Source of the DNA: JBEBGV01 sp040081265
GTDB lineage: Bacteria > Acidobacteriota > Vicinamibacteria > Vicinamibacterales > UBA2999
Direction: 5' to 3'
Assembly (NCBI GenBank): GCA_040081265.1
Contig: JBEBGV010000005.1
Coordinates: 62,001-126,000 of the forward strand
Length of the DNA stretch: 64,000 nucleotides
The translations under genes were made by a program, and so were the position numbers. The notes under the pieces were generated by a model, which worked only from the letters and a program-made list of their open reading frames with translations, ran no database searches and was not told the DNA's origin. Positions 25,637-34,735 of this stretch are shown here, in pieces; positions within the stretch are counted from its first letter, which is position 1; each line of letters begins with the position of its first letter.

Positions 25637-26695
25637 GTGTCCGAGACGCCTCCCGCCCCCCCGTCGCCGCGAACGCGCCGACCGCGCTACGCAGGCAGAA
25701 ATCCACGAGCCTTCCACGAAAAATACAAAGAGCTGAACCCGGAGCGATATCCCGTGGACGTGCTGAAGGTGCGGGCAGCCGGAAAGACGCCAGCGGGCAT
25801 GCACCTGCCGATCATGGTCTGCGAGGTGCTCGAGTGCCTCAACCCGAAGGCTGGCGATGTCGTGGTGGACTGCACCCTCGGCGGGGGTGGGCACACACAG
25901 GCACTGCTTGAACGTGTGCTGCCCGGCGGTCGTGTCATCGGGATTGATGCCGATCCCATCGAGCTGCCACGCACTGAGGACCGGCTGCGCAAAGCCGGAT
26001 TCGGGCCCGAGGTGTTCGTGGCGCGTCACGGCAACTTTGCTGGAGTGCTGAAGGTGCTCGCCGGGGAAGGGTTGTCGCAGGCCGACGTGCTGCTCGCCGA
26101 CCTCGGCGTGTCGTCGATGCAGTTCGACAATCCGGGTCGCGGGTTCAGCTACAAGGGCGTGGGGCCGCTCGATATGCGGATGAACCCCGGGCGCGGAGAG
26201 CCTGCATCCCAGCTCATCGCCAGGTTGAAGGAAGAGGAATTGACGTCGCTGCTCGAGGACAACGCCGACGAGCCTCACGCCGGGCTGATCGCGAGCCTGC
26301 TGAAGCGTCAGCCACTCGATACGACGCACAACGCAGAGCGCGTCCTGCGCTCTGGCCTCGGGGTGGCGCTCCCGCAATTACCGAAGTCGGACCTGAAGAT
26401 GTCCATCCGACGCACCTTCCAGGCATTGCGCATCGCGGTGAACGATGAATTCTCGGCGCTCGATGCCCTGCTGCGGGCGTTACCGATCGGCCTCGCCCCT
26501 GGTGGGCGCGTCGCGATCCTGACGTTTCATTCGGGTGAAGACCGACGGGTCAAGAAGGCGTTTCAGTCCGGCCTCCGCGATGGGGTCTATCGAGCCGTGG
26601 CCCGAGAGGTGATACGCTCCGCGAAAGCGGAGACATTCTCGAACCGGCGCGCCTCCGCGGCGAAACTTCGCTGGGCTGTGCGCGCACATCAGTGA
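25637..26695 (+). CDS. RsmH-like S-adenosylmethionine methyltransferase (16S rRNA C1402 N4-methyltransferase family)
   Basis: The core (about residue 55 on) has RsmH family motifs: HLPIMVCEVLECL, the SAM-binding VDCTLGGGGHTQALL, IGIDADP, DLGVSSMQFDNPGRGFSYK, DMRMNP, TFQALRIAVNDE and LTFHSGEDRRVK. Canonical RsmH N4-methylates C1402 of 16S rRNA in the ribosomal P site. Two features set this protein apart: a ~50-residue basic N-terminal extension (PRTRRPRYAGRNPRAFHEKYKE...), and its location away from the mra/fts cell-division cluster where rsmH normally lies. It may therefore be a second, divergent copy with a different RNA target, so the symbol is left blank. The start is a GTG; no better start is visible. 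Confidence 0.85.
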   Translation: MSETPPAPPSPRTRRPRYAGRNPRAFHEKYKELNPERYPVDVLKVRAAGKTPAGMHLPIMVCEVLECLNPKAGDVVVDCTLGGGGHTQALLERVLPGGRVIGIDADPIELPRTEDRLRKAGFGPEVFVARHGNFAGVLKVLAGEGLSQADVLLADLGVSSMQFDNPGRGFSYKGVGPLDMRMNPGRGEPASQLIARLKEEELTSLLEDNADEPHAGLIASLLKRQPLDTTHNAERVLRSGLGVALPQLPKSDLKMSIRRTFQALRIAVNDEFSALDALLRALPIGLAPGGRVAILTFHSGEDRRVKKAFQSGLRDGVYRAVAREVIRSAKAETFSNRRASAAKLRWAVRAHQ

Positions 26696-26737
26696 GGCGG
26701 AGCTGCCTCTGTTCGAGGAACCAAACGCGCCGCGAGC

Positions 26738-27145
26738 CTAGTTGGGAGGAGCTTCGAGGCGGATACGGTCGAGCAGCGTCACGTCGATGGGGAGCGCCAC
26801 GCTTCCTGACGGGAACCCGTTCGATTGCAGGATGTAGGCGACTGCCGACGCCGCCTCCTCCGCGTTGAGCGTCCCGGGGGCATCGTCGGGCATGAACTTC
26901 AGGATCTTGGTGTAGACCTCGCCCACGCTTCGGCCGTCCCAGCTCGATCGCCAGAACGGGTCCGGATGGCAGATGATGCAGACATCGCGAAAGAGCGTGC
27001 GGCCTCGGTCGGCTTGCTCACTCGAGTACACACGATCCGACACGGCGCGCGTGGCCGGCTCCTGCGCGGCGGTCGGGGATGATGCCTGGGTCGCAGTCAA
27101 CGACATCGTCGCCGCCGCGACCCAGAGCAGGTGGCGTGTGGTCAC
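26738..27145 (-). CDS. Small periplasmic cytochrome c (paralog A)
   Basis: A 135-residue c-type cytochrome with an N-terminal signal sequence (cleavage probably near AAQEPA) and one haem motif CIICH (56-60). The likely axial Met is in FMPDDAPG. Its length and the position of the haem motif are the same as in the cytochrome at 62484-62891, and both contain EQADRG/TQADRG before the haem and a (K)FMP.D.PG..(N)..E/Q block after it, so they are paralogs. It is the last gene of an operon with ankyrin, DUF1552 and DUF1592 proteins, overlapping the ankyrin stop by four bases. It probably accepts electrons from an exported oxidoreductase, but the partner is unknown. Confidence 0.88.
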   Translation of the reverse strand: MTTRHLLWVAAATMSLTATQASSPTAAQEPATRAVSDRVYSSEQADRGRTLFRDVCIICHPDPFWRSSWDGRSVGEVYTKILKFMPDDAPGTLNAEEAASAVAYILQSNGFPSGSVALPIDVTLLDRIRLEAPPN

Positions 27146-28626
27146 GGACGCGCGAGGAGCTTCTTGATCAGTTCCTGCGTGCTCGTGCGGACCGGGCGTC
27201 TCGCCGTGTCCTCGGTCTCGTCGTTCTGCCCGATCGCTTCATCGAGCGGCGTGCGTCCGTCCTTGTTCTTGACATCGATTTTCGCGCCACGATCGAACAG
27301 GAACTGCAGCACCTTGTTGGCACCACGCTGCGCTGCGCCGTGCGCCGCCGTTTCCCCTTCGTCGTTGACCGCGTTGACGTCCAGACCACGGTCGATCAGC
27401 ATCGTCATCGCTTCAATCGACGCGTCCTCGGTGCCGATGCTCGAGATGTCCACCCAGTTGAGCCCGGCGGCAGCCATCAGCGCGGTCGTGTTGTTACGCG
27501 TACGGATCGACGGATCGGCACCGCGATCGAGGAGGACCTTCATCAGCGCCACGTCAGAGGTCGTCGCCGCCTTCATCAACGGGGTCGCGCCCTCGGTCAG
27601 CGTCCGGTTGCCGGTGGCGTTGTGGTGCAGGATGAACGGACGGCCGGTCAGGCGCGCGTTGACCGCCGCACCCTTGTCGAGCAGTTTGACCACGATGTCA
27701 GGGCTGTCAAGCTCGCCAGAGGGCCGCGGTACCGGCCGGCTGAACAGCCATTCGAGCGTGTGCATGTCGGTGGCGAAGAAGAGCGGCGTCCGGCCGGCCC
27801 GGTCACCCTGATTCACATTCGCGCCCTTGTCAATCAGCATCGCCGCCAGATCGTAGTGGCCGTTGATGATGGCCATCGTCAGCGGGGAGAGCCCGTCAGG
27901 ATCAGACAAGTTCAAGTCTGCGCCCGCGTCGGCGATCACACGCGCCGCGTCCATACTCCCCTCGCGGGTCGCGAACAGCAGCGGGGTGAACCCGCCCTTT
28001 GGAAAGTTGCTGTGCGAGGCCTGCGCTGCGACGCCTTCAGTCCTCGGCATCCTGGGCTGACCCGCCGTCGCGGTTGACTTGGCGTTGAGATCGGCTCCGG
28101 CTTCGGCCAGTGCCGCAACGACGTCGCGCGCATTCGCTGCGGCCGCCCACATCAGCGCGGTCTGGCCGAGCCAGGCTTCGCGGGCGTTGGCATCTGCGCC
28201 TTTGGCGAGCAGCGCCTTGACCACCCCTGCGCTTCCGGCCCTTGCCGCCGTCATCAGCACCGTCTCGCCCTCGCCCGATACGGTCTTCGGGTCGGCACCG
28301 GCTTTGAGCAGCGCCTCGACCATCGGCACGTTTCCGTTAGCGGCGGCCAGTCCAAGCGCCGTCACCCCGGTACGACTCGCGACACCAACGTTGGCCCCTG
28401 CGGCGAGCAGCATCTCCGCCATCGCCACATCGTCGGACCGCACCGCCCAATGCAGCGCCGTCGTGCCGTCCGCCGCTGTTTCATTGACGTTGGCCTTCGC
28501 ACGCAGCATCTGCTGGACGGCCTGGCGATTACCCGAACGCACGGCATCGACCAGGGTCGCGGCACTCGCCAGCGACGCCAGGGTCAGTACTGCTCCCGCA
28601 ACAAAGACGCTTGCGCGAATCCTCAT
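27142..28626 (-). CDS. Exported ankyrin-repeat protein
   Basis: A signal peptide (MRIRASVFVAGAVLTLASLASA) is followed by about 11 ankyrin repeats, recognised by the recurring DG.TALH.A, LL..GA..N pattern (DGTTALHWAVRSDDVAMAEMLLAAGANV, GVTALGLAAANGNVPMVEALLKAGAD and so on). An insert of about 50 residues near 185-230 and another near 300-345 interrupt the array. The protein is 494 residues long and probably periplasmic. Ankyrin arrays bind proteins; the tight ATGA overlap with the downstream cytochrome and the short gap to the DUF1552 gene suggest that it acts with them. Similar exported ankyrin proteins accompany DUF1592/DUF1552 pairs in other Acidobacteriota as far as I recall; function unproven. 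Confidence 0.9.
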   Translation of the reverse strand: MRIRASVFVAGAVLTLASLASAATLVDAVRSGNRQAVQQMLRAKANVNETAADGTTALHWAVRSDDVAMAEMLLAAGANVGVASRTGVTALGLAAANGNVPMVEALLKAGADPKTVSGEGETVLMTAARAGSAGVVKALLAKGADANAREAWLGQTALMWAAAANARDVVAALAEAGADLNAKSTATAGQPRMPRTEGVAAQASHSNFPKGGFTPLLFATREGSMDAARVIADAGADLNLSDPDGLSPLTMAIINGHYDLAAMLIDKGANVNQGDRAGRTPLFFATDMHTLEWLFSRPVPRPSGELDSPDIVVKLLDKGAAVNARLTGRPFILHHNATGNRTLTEGATPLMKAATTSDVALMKVLLDRGADPSIRTRNNTTALMAAAGLNWVDISSIGTEDASIEAMTMLIDRGLDVNAVNDEGETAAHGAAQRGANKVLQFLFDRGAKIDVKNKDGRTPLDEAIGQNDETEDTARRPVRTSTQELIKKLLARP

Positions 28627-28634
28627 CTCGTCTC

Positions 28635-29975
28635 CTAGATGTCGAGCGGCATCGTGCTGGTGCCGAAGGACGGAACGTCGGCGCCGGCCTTCTGCGCCAG
28701 AGACAGCAGCAGGTCTGCGGTCGGTGTATCGGGCGCAGAGATGTGGTGGCCGCCCTTGGTGATCTGACCAGCGCCCCCGCCCACGACGACGAGCGGCAGC
28801 GGGTGATGGGTGTGATCGTTGGCGTTACCCATGCAGCTGCCGTACAGCACCAGGCTGTTGTCGAGAATCGTGCCGTTGCCCTCCGGCGTCTTCTGCAGCT
28901 TGTCGACGAAGGACGCGAAGAGCGAGGCGTGGTGCGCGTTGACTCGGGCGAACTTCACCTTCTGGTTCGGGTCGTCGCTACGGCCATTGGCCTCGTGCGA
29001 GAGCGCGTGGTGCGGGTCGGGCACGCCAATCTGGGGGAACGAGCGGCTGGTGACGTCGCGCATCATCATGAACGTGAACACGCGGGTCACGTCAGCCTGG
29101 AACGCCAGGTGCATCAAGTCGAACATCACGGCCACGTGATCGTCGTAGGCCTCAGGCGGACCAATCGGTGCCGTCAGGTCGGTCGGCTGCGTCACCGTCT
29201 GGCGCTCGGCCTTCTGAATGCGACGCTCAATCTCGCGAACGTGCTCGAGATAGTCGGTCACGCGACCGCGATCGCTCTTGCCAAGGCCGCTCTGGAAGCG
29301 CTCGCTCGTCGACACGATGGAGTCGAGGATGCTGCGGTCGGCCTGCATCCGTGCCCGTCGCTGGGCGGGCGTCCCGCTGCCGCCAAACATGCGCTCGAAC
29401 ACCGCGCGCGGGTTGGTCTCCATCGGGTTTGGCGAGGTCGGCCCCGCCCAGGAGATCGTGTTCATGTAGGTGCAGCTGTAGCCGGTGTCGCACGCGCCGA
29501 TCAGCGTCGAGAAGTCCTCGGTCGCGATTTCGAGCGACGGGAACAGCGTGTCCTGGCCAATGGCTCTGGCGATCACCTGGTCCACCGTGATGCTGTTCAG
29601 GATGTCGGACCCTTCGGTCTGCTTGGGCTGGACGTTGCCCGTCAGATACGACGCCGGGGCCACGGCATGCCCGCCATTGAGCACCGTGGGGCCTGCCGAC
29701 GTGCCGCTGATCACCACCATCTGATCGCGAAACGCGGCCAGCGGCGACAGGATCGGCGTCATCTCGTAGCCCTTCCCGACAGTGGCCGGTGTCCACTGCG
29801 ACAACAGGCTCCCGTGAGGCAGATAGGTGGCTGCGAAGCGGCGCACCGGGCGCGTCGCCGGCGCCTGCGCCGTGAGGGCCGGCACCATCGAGTCGAGCAG
29901 CGGGAGGGCGAGCGTGATGCCCATGCCACGCAGGAAGGTGCGCCGCGGCAAATGCTTCTTGGTAATGATCATCAC
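28635..29975 (-). CDS. DUF1552 protein with Tat signal
   Basis: A 446-residue protein with a twin-arginine signal (PRRTFLRGMGITLALPLLDSM). The body matches DUF1552: FAATYLPHGSLLSQWTP near the start, SGTSAGPTVLNGGHAVAPASYLTG, the SIDQVIA-type TVDQVIARAIG segment, and a C-terminal HHPLPLVVVGGG block with HTHHPLPL. DUF1552 proteins resemble the DUF1501/sulfatase-like alkaline phosphatase superfamily, but the reaction is not known. They are nearly always encoded next to a DUF1592 cytochrome, as here, where the start codon overlaps the end of that gene by four bases (ATGA). Export in folded form through Tat fits a metal-containing enzyme in the periplasm. Confidence 0.9.
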   Translation of the reverse strand: MMIITKKHLPRRTFLRGMGITLALPLLDSMVPALTAQAPATRPVRRFAATYLPHGSLLSQWTPATVGKGYEMTPILSPLAAFRDQMVVISGTSAGPTVLNGGHAVAPASYLTGNVQPKQTEGSDILNSITVDQVIARAIGQDTLFPSLEIATEDFSTLIGACDTGYSCTYMNTISWAGPTSPNPMETNPRAVFERMFGGSGTPAQRRARMQADRSILDSIVSTSERFQSGLGKSDRGRVTDYLEHVREIERRIQKAERQTVTQPTDLTAPIGPPEAYDDHVAVMFDLMHLAFQADVTRVFTFMMMRDVTSRSFPQIGVPDPHHALSHEANGRSDDPNQKVKFARVNAHHASLFASFVDKLQKTPEGNGTILDNSLVLYGSCMGNANDHTHHPLPLVVVGGGAGQITKGGHHISAPDTPTADLLLSLAQKAGADVPSFGTSTMPLDI

Positions 29976-32428
29976 TCGGTCTCCCTGGACGAAGGTGCCA
30001 TCCGCATACGGAACGGCGTGCTGTTGACAATACCGGATACCAGCGCCGAGAAGCGATAGCCATGGGGCTGTGCCTCCCGCAGAATCGAACGAACCGTCGG
30101 CTGGTCGGCGGGGGTGAGGCCGCGACCAAGCGCGTAGACAACCAGATTCTCGGTCATGGTGCGCACGAACACGTCAGACCGTCGCATCAGCGAGTCCCTC
30201 AGCGACACCACCCCATCGACGTTGGTCCCGTCAGAGAGCTGGCTGGTCACGTCGATGCGTGTGCCGGCGTCGCGGACGCGCCATGCGCCGACGCCGTCGA
30301 AGTTCTCCATCGACAGCCCGATCGGGTCCATCAGGCGGTGACAGTTGGCACAGGTCGGGTTGGCGCGATGTTCAGCCATCCGTTCCTTCATGGTCTTCGG
30401 CCGCGGCATGTCGGCGCTTTCCTTGAGCGGCGGCACGTTGGGCGGCGGGGGCGGGGGTGGTGACCCGAGCAGGTTTTCGAGCACCCACTTGCCGCGCTTC
30501 ACCGGTGAGGTGCGGTTGGGATGGGACGTCAGCGTCAGGATGCTGCCCTGGCCCAGGACACCCTTGCGTGCATCCTGCGTGACGGTCACCCGCCGGAACT
30601 GCGAACCGTTAATACCCGGGATTCCGTAGTGCCGAGCCAGCCGACCGTTCACAAACGTGTAGTCGGCCTTGAGGACGTCGAGCACACTGCGGTCCTCGCG
30701 GACGATGCTGCCGAAGAAGAGTTCGGTCTCACGCCTGAATCCCTGTCGCAGGTCATCGTCAAAGTCGGGAAATTCCATCGGATTGGGTGCGACGCGTTCG
30801 AGGTTCCGAAGCTGCAGCCACTGCCCGGCGAAATTCGTGATGAGCGCGTCGGCCTTCGGGTCGGCGAGCATCCGCTTGACCTGTTCGGGGAACACCGACG
30901 GCGATGACAGCCGTCCCTGCTCTGCCAGCGTCAGCAGCTCGTCATCCGGGATGCTGCTCCACAGAAAGAACGAGAGCCGCGAGGCGAGCTCGACGTCGGT
31001 GACGTTATAGGGGCGAGCGAGGGCGAGGCCCGCGCGATCACGTTCGGCCCTGAACAGAAACGCGGGGTCCGCAAGCACACGACGAATGGCCAGCTGCACG
31101 CCCCGGTCGAACGTGCCCTGGCGACGGCCGACGTCATAGAACCCCATCAGCGTCGCCACTTCGGTCGCCGGCACAGGGCGCCTGAATGCTCTCCGGGCGA
31201 TCGTTGAGACGATGGTCGTCGCGCAGCGACGTTCCTCGGAGGGACGCTGCGGCGTGCAGGTGAAGATGCGCCGCCGGCTGGCTGTATCGCCGGGCCCGGT
31301 TGCCTTGAAGGGCCCGCTGACCATCACAACGTCGATACGCGGGACGCCATCGGAATCCACCGAATCGGTGTTCCCGAGCAGCGGCCGATAGAGCGCCATG
31401 TTGCGCGCACCGGTCTTTTCGATGAAGGTCACGCCAAGGGTGTGCGCCCCGGCCTTGATGGGTACTCGCGCCGAGAGGCGCGCGTCAAAGCTGTCGGCCG
31501 ACGCCGGATTGGACAGCAGCCGGGTCCAGTCCTCCTGCCCGCCCACGCTGGTGGCGAATACGCGTTCACCATCAATGCTGAACTCGACCTGATGAGCGGC
31601 CGAGAGTCCACGGGTGAAGCCGTTGTTGGTGCGCCACAGCTTGGCGGAAATCACATACTCGCCGTCGAGCGGGAAATTGCGACGAACCATGACGCCGCCG
31701 CGCGTGCCGAGCGGCAGGCCTTCGATGTGCTCGAGCTGCTGGCTGTCACCGCGCGCGGGGTAGGTTTCGGTGGCCGCGGTGATGTCAGGGTCGCCTACCG
31801 CCAGCGCGCTGATGCGATCGGCCGCCGCCATGTAGCGTTCGAGCAGCACAGGCGAGACACCGAGGGCATCCGCGATGTTGTCGAAACCGTGGCTCAACTC
31901 GTCGGGCGGCAGCAGGGTCCTCACCGGAACCTCGAGCGCCAGCAGATCCCTGATGGCGTTGCCATACTCGGCACGATTCAGCCGATGAAGGACGGGACGG
32001 CCGGGATCCGGCCTCGACAGCGCCGCCCGGTCAAGCGACGTCGACAGATAACCCGTCAGCCCCGCCAGCACAGGCGCCTCAGGCCGAGGGACGCCTACCG
32101 GGGGCATGGCGCCGGCACTGACCTTCCGGATGACCTTCTCCCAGACCTCCGCGTGAGCGGTCGGGTTGGCAACATCAGCCGTCTGGAGCGACAGGCCCGC
32201 CGTCGGAGTGCGGTCGTTATGGCAAGTGACACAGTACCGGTCAACCAGGGCGCGTGCCGAGGTGGCATCGACTGCCGCGGCCGGAGTGGCAGCCGGCGCA
32301 ACCGGAGGCGCCTGCGCCTCTGGAACGACCGACACGGCTACCGACCAGACTGCAAAAGTGATCACGACAACCCGCCCAATCCGGGTTGTGAGAAGACGTG
32401 CGTTTAGCATGCGGGCGCCATTTTGCAT
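29972..32428 (-). CDS. DUF1592-type multidomain cytochrome c (DUF1587/1592/1588/1585 family)
   Basis: This 818-residue exported protein combines the domains usually found in 'planctomycete-type' cytochromes. After a signal/anchor segment (helix near 17-33) comes the PSD1-like haem motif CVTCH (66-70, with NDRTPTAGLSLQ), then DUF1587 (RLNRAEYGNAIRDLLALE), a carbohydrate-binding-like beta domain (about 215-340), DUF1592 (PYNVTDVELASRLSFFLWSSIPDDELL), DUF1588 (GQGSILTLTSHPNRTSPVKRG) with a second haem motif CANCH near residue 695, and DUF1585 at the end (DRTVRS-like QPTVRSIL). Such proteins are thought to be redox enzymes, perhaps acting on polymers; the substrate is unknown. ATG 32410 is an alternative start. 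It heads the four-gene operon. Confidence 0.92.
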   Translation of the reverse strand: MQNGARMLNARLLTTRIGRVVVITFAVWSVAVSVVPEAQAPPVAPAATPAAAVDATSARALVDRYCVTCHNDRTPTAGLSLQTADVANPTAHAEVWEKVIRKVSAGAMPPVGVPRPEAPVLAGLTGYLSTSLDRAALSRPDPGRPVLHRLNRAEYGNAIRDLLALEVPVRTLLPPDELSHGFDNIADALGVSPVLLERYMAAADRISALAVGDPDITAATETYPARGDSQQLEHIEGLPLGTRGGVMVRRNFPLDGEYVISAKLWRTNNGFTRGLSAAHQVEFSIDGERVFATSVGGQEDWTRLLSNPASADSFDARLSARVPIKAGAHTLGVTFIEKTGARNMALYRPLLGNTDSVDSDGVPRIDVVMVSGPFKATGPGDTASRRRIFTCTPQRPSEERRCATTIVSTIARRAFRRPVPATEVATLMGFYDVGRRQGTFDRGVQLAIRRVLADPAFLFRAERDRAGLALARPYNVTDVELASRLSFFLWSSIPDDELLTLAEQGRLSSPSVFPEQVKRMLADPKADALITNFAGQWLQLRNLERVAPNPMEFPDFDDDLRQGFRRETELFFGSIVREDRSVLDVLKADYTFVNGRLARHYGIPGINGSQFRRVTVTQDARKGVLGQGSILTLTSHPNRTSPVKRGKWVLENLLGSPPPPPPPNVPPLKESADMPRPKTMKERMAEHRANPTCANCHRLMDPIGLSMENFDGVGAWRVRDAGTRIDVTSQLSDGTNVDGVVSLRDSLMRRSDVFVRTMTENLVVYALGRGLTPADQPTVRSILREAQPHGYRFSALVSGIVNSTPFRMRMAPSSRETE

Positions 32429-32498
32429 CGAACGCCGACCCGAAGTCTTGAGGCGGGATTGTGGGAACGCTGATCAAAGGGTGATGGGCGTCTGAAAG

Positions 32499-34682
32499 GT
32501 GCCCGAGAGCCTCCGGAAGCGGTTGGCTGTGCTAGAGTGCCCGGTCGTGCCCTCGGAGCTCGATCCCGTCTATCTCTTTGGCCCATTTCGGGTTTCAGTC
32601 GCGTCGCTGGAGCTGTTCAGGGACGGACAGCCCCTGTCTCTCCCACCCAAGACATTCGACACCCTGGTTCTCCTGCTGACCCATCACCAGCGGGTGGTCA
32701 CCAAGGAAGAACTGCTCAAGTCGGTCTGGCGCGAGGCGTTCGTGTCTGACGACAGCCTCAGTCAGTGCATCTCCGGCCTGCGCAAGGCGTTGGGCGACGA
32801 CCCCAATCAGCCGCAATTCATCGCCACGATCCCTCGACGGGGCTACCGGTTCATCGGCCCCGTCCGGGTGGAGGGTGCATCCGCACCGGCTGAAGCGACC
32901 CCAACGCCTGCTCCGCCCGGCCCGGTGGCCCTTCCGCCCCCTGCCGGCCAGGCGGGCGCGCCGGCGGTTCTGAGGCGCCTGTCGCCGTGGCCGTTTCTCG
33001 TAACGGCCCTCGCGTCCCTCGGCGTGGGTGTCGCGCTGACGCTGTGGCTGGCGGAAAAGCCGGAGCGACCGTTAAGACTGAACCTCCAGCCGCCGATCGG
33101 CACCTCCCTCTCGTCAGGAGCGGTACTGTCGCCCGATGGTACGCGCGCCGCCTACGTTGCCGAGGAGGGTCGCAGCGGAAGACGACAGCTGTGGGTGGCC
33201 GCGCTCGAGGGCGGCGAACCACGGGTCCTTCCCGATACCGACGGAGCCGACCAGCCCTTCTGGTCACCAGATTCACGCGCACTCGGATTTTTTGCCGGCG
33301 GAGCGTTGAAAACCGTTCCAGTTGATTCGGGCGCCGCACAGACCATCGCCACGCTTGGGTTTGTACCGGCCGGTGCGTCGTGGAGTGACAGCGGCACCAT
33401 TGCCTTCGCGAGCTTCCGGTCCGCTATCCACAGCATTGCCGCCACGGGTGGGCGCATCTCCAGCCTCAGCACCATTGACACCGCACAAGGAGACCTGGCC
33501 CACGAGTGGCCACACTTCCTGCCGGGCGGCACGCAGTTCCTCTTCACGATTGATTCGGCCAACCCCGATCGCGCCGGTACCTACGTCGCGAGCGTGAGTG
33601 GAGGTGAGCCCCGGCGTCTGGTGCCAGACCCGCACGGCATCTACGCCGCCCCGGGTTATCTCGTGTTCGTCCGTGACCGCGCGCTCATGGCCCAGCGCTT
33701 CGATCCCGCCCGACTCACCCTCTCAGGCACGCCAGCCACTGTTGTCGGCAGCGTCTCTGCACCGAGCCTGCGCAATGACGCCACGATCAGCGCGTCCACA
33801 GGCCTCCTCACCTTCGGCGGCGCGTCAGGTGGGGGTCGTTTGGTGTGGATCGATCGGAACGGGCAGCAGGTCGGCGTGGTCAACGCGCCGGGAGAATTCC
33901 ATAACCCCGCCCTGATGTCCGACGGCCAGCGCGTGCTCGTGGACGGCAACGGCGTGTGGGCCGCCGATCTCTACCGAGGGACGGCGACGCGACTGGTTCA
34001 GGATGGCAGCATGCCGATTCCCTCACCCGATGGCACCATGCTCCTGTTCAATGCCGTTCGCGAGAGCGGCATCGCAGACCTGTACGTGCGCGCCATCGAC
34101 GGCACCAACGACGAACTCCTGTTCCACTCGACCGAAAATGTCCTGCCCAACGACTGGACGCGTGACGGCCAGTTCATCGTCTATGTGTCGCGCAATCCGG
34201 AGCGGGGGCGGGACATCTGGCTCCTGCCGATGCAGGCGCCCCGCACCCCTGTGCCGTTCGCGCGCGGGCGCGCCAACGAGATTCAGGCCCAGGTGTCTCC
34301 AGATGGAAAGTGGATCGCCTATGCCTCGGATGAGTCGGGCGCGTACGAGGTCTATGTCGAAGCCTTCCCCAAAGGCGGCAGCAAGCGGGCTGTCTCGTCC
34401 GGGGGTGGCGCCAAGCCACAGTGGCGCGCAGACGGGCGCGAGCTGTTCTATCTTTCAGTGGACCGCCTGCTGATGGCGGCGCCGGTCGATGAGTTCGGCG
34501 AGATTGCAAAGCCCCAGGAGCTGTTTCAGGCACCGGTCGTCGCCGACCTCAGCACCTATCGGAGCCAGTTCGTGCCGAGTCATGACGGGCAGCGCTTCCT
34601 TGTCGACGCTGCCGATCCCGCCAGCAGCCGGGAGCCCATCACGGTGCTCGTGAACTGGACGGGACTGGTCGCGGGACGGTAG
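32499..34682 (+). CDS. Membrane-bound winged-helix regulator with TolB-like beta-propeller
   Basis: Residues 24-122 form a ToxR/CadC-type winged helix (YLFGPFRVSV ... ATIPRRGYRFIG). A Pro-rich linker leads to one transmembrane helix (164-185, PFLVTALASLGVGVALTLWL), and the remaining ~540 residues are WD40/PD40-like repeats (LSPDGTRAAYVAEE, WSPDSRALGFFAGG, SPDGKWIAYASDESG), a TolB-type beta-propeller that should face the periplasm. The layout is that of ToxR: DNA binding inside, sensing outside, without phosphorylation. GTG at 32499 or GTG at 32547 could be the start. It is divergent from the DUF1592 operon with 70 bases between, which makes that operon a plausible target, though this is inference. 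Confidence 0.88.
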   Translation: MPESLRKRLAVLECPVVPSELDPVYLFGPFRVSVASLELFRDGQPLSLPPKTFDTLVLLLTHHQRVVTKEELLKSVWREAFVSDDSLSQCISGLRKALGDDPNQPQFIATIPRRGYRFIGPVRVEGASAPAEATPTPAPPGPVALPPPAGQAGAPAVLRRLSPWPFLVTALASLGVGVALTLWLAEKPERPLRLNLQPPIGTSLSSGAVLSPDGTRAAYVAEEGRSGRRQLWVAALEGGEPRVLPDTDGADQPFWSPDSRALGFFAGGALKTVPVDSGAAQTIATLGFVPAGASWSDSGTIAFASFRSAIHSIAATGGRISSLSTIDTAQGDLAHEWPHFLPGGTQFLFTIDSANPDRAGTYVASVSGGEPRRLVPDPHGIYAAPGYLVFVRDRALMAQRFDPARLTLSGTPATVVGSVSAPSLRNDATISASTGLLTFGGASGGGRLVWIDRNGQQVGVVNAPGEFHNPALMSDGQRVLVDGNGVWAADLYRGTATRLVQDGSMPIPSPDGTMLLFNAVRESGIADLYVRAIDGTNDELLFHSTENVLPNDWTRDGQFIVYVSRNPERGRDIWLLPMQAPRTPVPFARGRANEIQAQVSPDGKWIAYASDESGAYEVYVEAFPKGGSKRAVSSGGGAKPQWRADGRELFYLSVDRLLMAAPVDEFGEIAKPQELFQAPVVADLSTYRSQFVPSHDGQRFLVDAADPASSREPITVLVNWTGLVAGR

Positions 34683-34714
34683 GTAGTGGGTGGTGGGTAG
34701 TGGGTGGTGGGTAG
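34683..34714. repeat. Short tandem repeat (14-bp unit GTAGTGGGTGGTGG)
   Basis: Two complete copies of a 14-bp unit and part of a third directly follow the stop codon of the winged-helix/TolB gene. There are no spacers and no palindromy, so this is a simple tandem repeat and not a CRISPR. Confidence 0.6.
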
Positions 34715-34735
34715 TTACTAGTCGGGGCGTGATCT

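Noticed and set aside
28611..30059. 482-codon plus-strand frame opposite the ankyrin/DUF1552 genes
   Set aside because: Crosses two real genes and their boundary; no recognisable domain.
34683..34714. Possible CRISPR-like repeat
   Set aside because: The units are contiguous without spacers; it is a simple 14-bp tandem repeat and no cas gene is present.
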